DNA of 64,000 bases, from positions 434,001 through 498,000 of the forward strand of contig NZ_JAJOMB010000001.1 in NCBI RefSeq assembly GCF_021129305.1, in the 5' to 3' direction. Position numbers and translations under genes: made by a program. The DNA is from Kineosporia babensis. Its GTDB lineage: Bacteria > Actinomycetota > Actinomycetes > Actinomycetales > Kineosporiaceae. Below, in pieces: positions 61,600 to 64,000 of the stretch (its first letter is position 1; the number at the start of each line of letters is the position of its first letter). The notes beneath the pieces are model-generated. The model searched no databases, was not told the origin of the DNA, and worked only from the letters and a program-made list of their open reading frames with translations.

Positions 61600-62331
61600 T
61601 CAGAGTCCGGTGTCCCAGGCCGCCGCGCCGGGCGTCACCACTCCGGTCTCGTAGGCCACCACCACCGCCTGCACCCGGTTGCGCAGGCCGAGTTTCGACA
61701 GCACCGAACTCACGTGCGTCTTCACCGTGGTCTCGCTGACCACCAGGTGGGCGGCCAGATCGGTGTTGGACAGGCCGCGGGCCATCCCACCCAGAATCTG
61801 TTTCTCCCGCTCGCTGAGCGAGGCCAGACGCTGGGCCCAGTGACTGCTGGGGATGTTCGGGGGCGCCACCGCCGGCCGGGTCCGCTCCAGTTCCAGACAG
61901 TGCGCGATCAGCGTGTTGGTCACCACCGGATCCACCAGGGAGTTGCCCGCGTGGACGGTACGCACGGCCGCCACCAGTACGTCGGGCCCCGCGTCCTTCA
62001 GCAGGAAACCGCTGGCCCCCACCCGGATCGCACCGAGGACGTACTCCTCGTCGTCGAACGTGGTCAGGATCAGCACGGCGGGCAGGTGCGCACCGGCGGC
62101 GCCGGCGTCGACCAGCCGGCGGGTGGCCTCGATCCCGTCCAGCACCGGCATCCGGATGTCCATCAGCACCACGTCGGGGCGTACCTCGGCCACCATGGTC
62201 AGGGCGGAGGCGCCGTCGGCAGCCTCACCGACCACGGTCAGATCGCTCTCGTGGTCGATGATCATCCGCAGCCCCGCCCGGATCACCCCTTGGTCGTCGA
62301 CGACGGCGACACGGATCGATTCGCTCAGCAC
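61600..62331 (-). CDS. NarL/LuxR-family response regulator
   Basis: A 243-residue protein with a receiver domain (VAVVDDQGVIRAGLRMII, phosphoacceptor Asp in DVVLMDIRMPVLDG, LTTFDDEEYVLGA) and a LuxR HTH (LSEREKQILGGMARGLSNTD, then SETTVKTHVSSVLSKLGLRN). AGGAGG lies directly against an ATG at 62340, too close to use, but ten bases before the GTG at 62331, so the GTG is preferred. It pairs with the histidine kinase gene just upstream. Confidence 0.92.
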   Translation of the reverse strand: MLSESIRVAVVDDQGVIRAGLRMIIDHESDLTVVGEAADGASALTMVAEVRPDVVLMDIRMPVLDGIEATRRLVDAGAAGAHLPAVLILTTFDDEEYVLGAIRVGASGFLLKDAGPDVLVAAVRTVHAGNSLVDPVVTNTLIAHCLELERTRPAVAPPNIPSSHWAQRLASLSEREKQILGGMARGLSNTDLAAHLVVSETTVKTHVSSVLSKLGLRNRVQAVVVAYETGVVTPGAAAWDTGL

Positions 62332-62368
62332 GCGGTTCATCCTCCTGGTTTTTGCTTACGGACGCGGT

Positions 62369-62401
62369 GCGCCCCTTTGGTGCCCGAAGGCACCTGGGCG
62401 C
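62369..62401. terminator. Intercistronic hairpin between kinase and regulator
   Basis: GGTGCC-CGAA-GGCACC (62379-62394) is flanked by GCGCCC/GGGCGC (62369-62374 and 62396-62401). It lies in the 123-bp gap of an otherwise operon-like pair and could attenuate or stabilise the transcript. Confidence 0.55.
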
Positions 62402-62454
62402 GGGGAGCGTCCATTTGTTTGAGGACGTTTGTGCTTTGGCTGGGTGGGAGGGTT

Positions 62455-63804
62455 TCAGCCGGCGTGGGGCAGGGCCTGCGGGGGTTCGCTTTCCATCGCC
62501 ATGGCCAGGCGCGCCCGTACCAGCCAGCCGCCCAGGTGCGAACGGCCGATCTCCAGGGTGCCGTCGCACGAGGCCGCCCGCTCACGCATCCCGACCAGAC
62601 CGTGCCCGGAACCGAAGGTGGGGGTACGACGCACCGGCATGGGCTGACTCGCGCCGATCCCCGCCAGCGGAATCCCGGCGGGCTGGGTGTTGCGGGTCTT
62701 CTGGGCGCCGCCATCGTCGTGCACCTCGATCAGCAGCTGACCCCCAGAAGTCAGCACCAGGACCAGCGCCTGCCTGGCCCGGGCGTGGATCAGCGCGTTG
62801 GTCAGCGACTCCTGCACGATCCGGACCGCGGCCAGCTCGACCGCGGCGGGCAGGATCGGCTGGATCGGGGGCAGTCGCAGGTCGACCGGCATCCCGACGG
62901 CCTCCATCCGGGCCGCGATCTGGGGGATCTCGGCCAGCGTGGCCTGCGGGGTGAGGCTGCCGCCGGAATCGGTGGAACGCAGCACCCGCACCACCTGACG
63001 CATCGCGGCCAGGGTGTGCTGCCCGTCCAGGGCGATCCAGCGCACCGCGTCGCGCAGCTGCTCGGGCTGGGTGTCGGCGACCCGGTCCGCCGCCTGGGCC
63101 CGCAGCACCACCGCACTGATGTGGTGTGCCACCACGTCGTGCAGCTCCCGCGCGATCCGGGTGCGCTCGGCGGTGACCATCTGGTCGGTCTCGATCTGCC
63201 GCAACCGTTCCACCTCCTCCTGCCGCCGGCGCAGCTCCTCATTGGCCCGCCGCTGCTGGTACGACGCGCGACCGAGCAGAACGGTGGCGATGAAGGCGGC
63301 CGCGAAGAGTCCGGTGCGGGAGGGAGCGAAGTCCCACAGTGTCGGCAGGTCGCCGTACTCGATCATGTATTTCAGCCACCAGTCGGCCGGATTGAACCCA
63401 CTGGCGAAGATCAGCCGCAGCAGTCCGCCCAGACCAATCAGCAACACCCAGGGGGTACGCATCGCCCCACGAGCGGCCACCGTGTAGCCGGCCAGGGCGT
63501 AGGGAATGACGTGCCAGTAGGTCATCATCCACTGGCCGTAGGCGTCGGGGTAGAGCAGAGCGACCCCGACCAGAGTGAGGCGGGGGAAGCGGTCGCGGGT
63601 CAGCAGAACGAGCACCACTGCCCAGCCCAGGGACTGGTACGGCCCCTGACCGATCCGCGGATACCACTCCCCGTAGGTCGACAGCCAGTTCATCCCGAGC
63701 CACCAGCCCGCGCCCACCAGAGCTGCGATCAGCACGGCCCGGGGTGGAGGCAGGATCCGATCACGCAGGAAGAGCCAGGCCCGCAGCGCTGGATGGATCG
63801 TCAC
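62455..63804 (-). CDS. Two-component sensor histidine kinase (HisKA_3 type)
   Basis: A 449-residue kinase. The first half has about five membrane helices (AVLIAALVGAGWWLGMNWLS, LGWAVVLVLLT, HVIPYALAGYTVAA, WVLLIGLGGLLRLIFA, TGLFAAAFIATVLLG) and no large outer domain, as in actinobacterial DesK-like sensors. A coiled-coil linker (RRANEELRRRQEEVERLRQ) leads to the His in ARELHDVVAHHISAVVLRA. The ATPase domain has ESLTNALIHA, EVHDDGG and GHGLVGMRER. GTG start at 63804 by homology. Cognate to the regulator downstream. Confidence 0.92.
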   Translation of the reverse strand: MTIHPALRAWLFLRDRILPPPRAVLIAALVGAGWWLGMNWLSTYGEWYPRIGQGPYQSLGWAVVLVLLTRDRFPRLTLVGVALLYPDAYGQWMMTYWHVIPYALAGYTVAARGAMRTPWVLLIGLGGLLRLIFASGFNPADWWLKYMIEYGDLPTLWDFAPSRTGLFAAAFIATVLLGRASYQQRRANEELRRRQEEVERLRQIETDQMVTAERTRIARELHDVVAHHISAVVLRAQAADRVADTQPEQLRDAVRWIALDGQHTLAAMRQVVRVLRSTDSGGSLTPQATLAEIPQIAARMEAVGMPVDLRLPPIQPILPAAVELAAVRIVQESLTNALIHARARQALVLVLTSGGQLLIEVHDDGGAQKTRNTQPAGIPLAGIGASQPMPVRRTPTFGSGHGLVGMRERAASCDGTLEIGRSHLGGWLVRARLAMAMESEPPQALPHAG

Positions 63805-63829
63805 CGTCCGACCATACGACCAGCTGAGT

Positions 63830-63897
63830 GGCCGGTTCCTCCTCCTGGAGGATGAACGGCAGCCGTCCAGAACCTCGTTCTGTAGGAGGACCGGGCC
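63830..63897 (-). terminator. Hairpin upstream of the kinase gene
   Basis: GGCCGGTTCCTCCT (63830-63843) can pair with AGGAGGACCGGGCC (63884-63897) with one shifted base, enclosing two smaller hairpins. It probably ends the transcript arriving from the right edge. Confidence 0.5.
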
Positions 63898-63951
63898 GGC
63901 AGGCGGACCCTCCCGTGGCCCGATGTGCGGCCTGACCTGCACAGCCACGCT

Positions 63952-64000
63952 CTAGCCATGGCTGGAAACGATCTCTTCGACCACCTGGTACACCCCGAGC
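63952..64000 (-). CDS. Possible 3' end of a gene running off the window
   Basis: Read on the minus strand, the last bases give LGVYQVVEEIVSSHG followed by TAG at 63952-63954, with GC-rich third positions and a hairpin downstream. A plus-strand ATG at 63958 (MAGNDLFDHLV) is the competing reading but has no ribosome site. Too short to identify. Confidence 0.3.
   Translation of the reverse strand, partial: LGVYQVVEEIVSSHG

Noticed and set aside
61714-63855. 713-codon plus-strand frame opposite the second two-component system
   Set aside because: Antisense of two clear genes, with shadow-type composition and no start signal.
63958-64000. Plus-strand start of a new gene at the right edge
   Set aside because: No ribosome site, and the opposite strand reads more like a protein end with a stop codon; too short to settle.

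Overview
This 64 kb window is chromosomal DNA from a high-GC actinobacterium. The strongest markers are a BldC-type MerR-like regulator, a DUF3073 protein, the purF-purM-DUF3073-bldC neighbourhood, a SigF/SigB-type sigma factor with a co-translated ATPase-type anti-sigma factor, a Ku/LigD-type end-joining module, class II aldolase followed by DUF3151, and very GC-rich third codon positions. A Kineosporia-like member of the Kineosporiales is my guess (inference; 16S or whole-genome comparison would decide). There are no IS elements, prophage genes, CRISPR arrays, rRNAs or convincing tRNAs.

Layout. 1-3.6 kb: end of an NAGGN-type (N-acetylglutaminylglutamine) osmolyte amidotransferase, overlapped by an S9 peptidase. 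3.6-5.1 kb: a cation/Ca2+ exchanger behind what looks like a yybP-ykoY Mn2+ riboswitch. 5.1-7.7 kb: a two-component system with an exported Asp/His/Gly/Arg-rich repeat protein. 7.8-10.2 kb: DinB-like enzyme, an unknown small protein and a Pro-rich exported protein. 10.5-15.6 kb: bldC, DUF3073, purM, purF, a small membrane protein and a sterol-carrier-like protein. 15.8-16.0 kb: a 20-bp-period repeat array. 16.1-19.0 kb: DUF1501 and DUF1800 proteins. 19.0-22.4 kb: TetR regulator plus methyltransferase, divergent from a Drr-type ABC exporter, with two matching palindromic operators. 22.4-26.6 kb: FrcABC-like sugar importer with a divergent LacI regulator. 26.6-29.6 kb: an ABC ATPase with degenerate catalytic motifs, a DUF1206 membrane protein and IspD. 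30.0-33.3 kb: purSQL. 33.4-37.6 kb: guanine deaminase and xanthine dehydrogenase. 37.7-46.6 kb: metallo-hydrolase, GDSL esterase, Eis-like acetyltransferase, purD, two paralogous lipoproteins, class III aminotransferase and a FUSC transporter. 46.6-51.3 kb: 19-bp repeats, an AbiEi/DUF559-like protein, mobA, and the polymerase, ligase and Ku of non-homologous end joining. 51.5-54.9 kb: two tandem MFS transporters, one with a long disordered tail. 55.4-57.2 kb: anti-sigma factor, SigF-like sigma factor and an SRPBCC protein. 57.3-64 kb: purA, a renalase-like oxidoreductase, DUF3151, fba, a second two-component system, and the edge of another gene.

Functionally the window is rich in purine metabolism. 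Synthesis genes sit at four separate loci (purFM, purSQL, purD, purA). Guanine deaminase and xanthine dehydrogenase, the breakdown arm, lie directly upstream of purSQL, and mobA, which works on molybdenum cofactor, is about 10 kb away. Envelope and stress functions (two sensor kinases, SigF, NHEJ, exported low-complexity proteins) fill the rest. The most unusual non-coding features are two alternating short tandem repeat arrays, a family of related long hairpins at gene ends, the candidate Mn2+ riboswitch, paired TetR operators, and a patch of foreign-looking codon use inside the sigma-factor gene.
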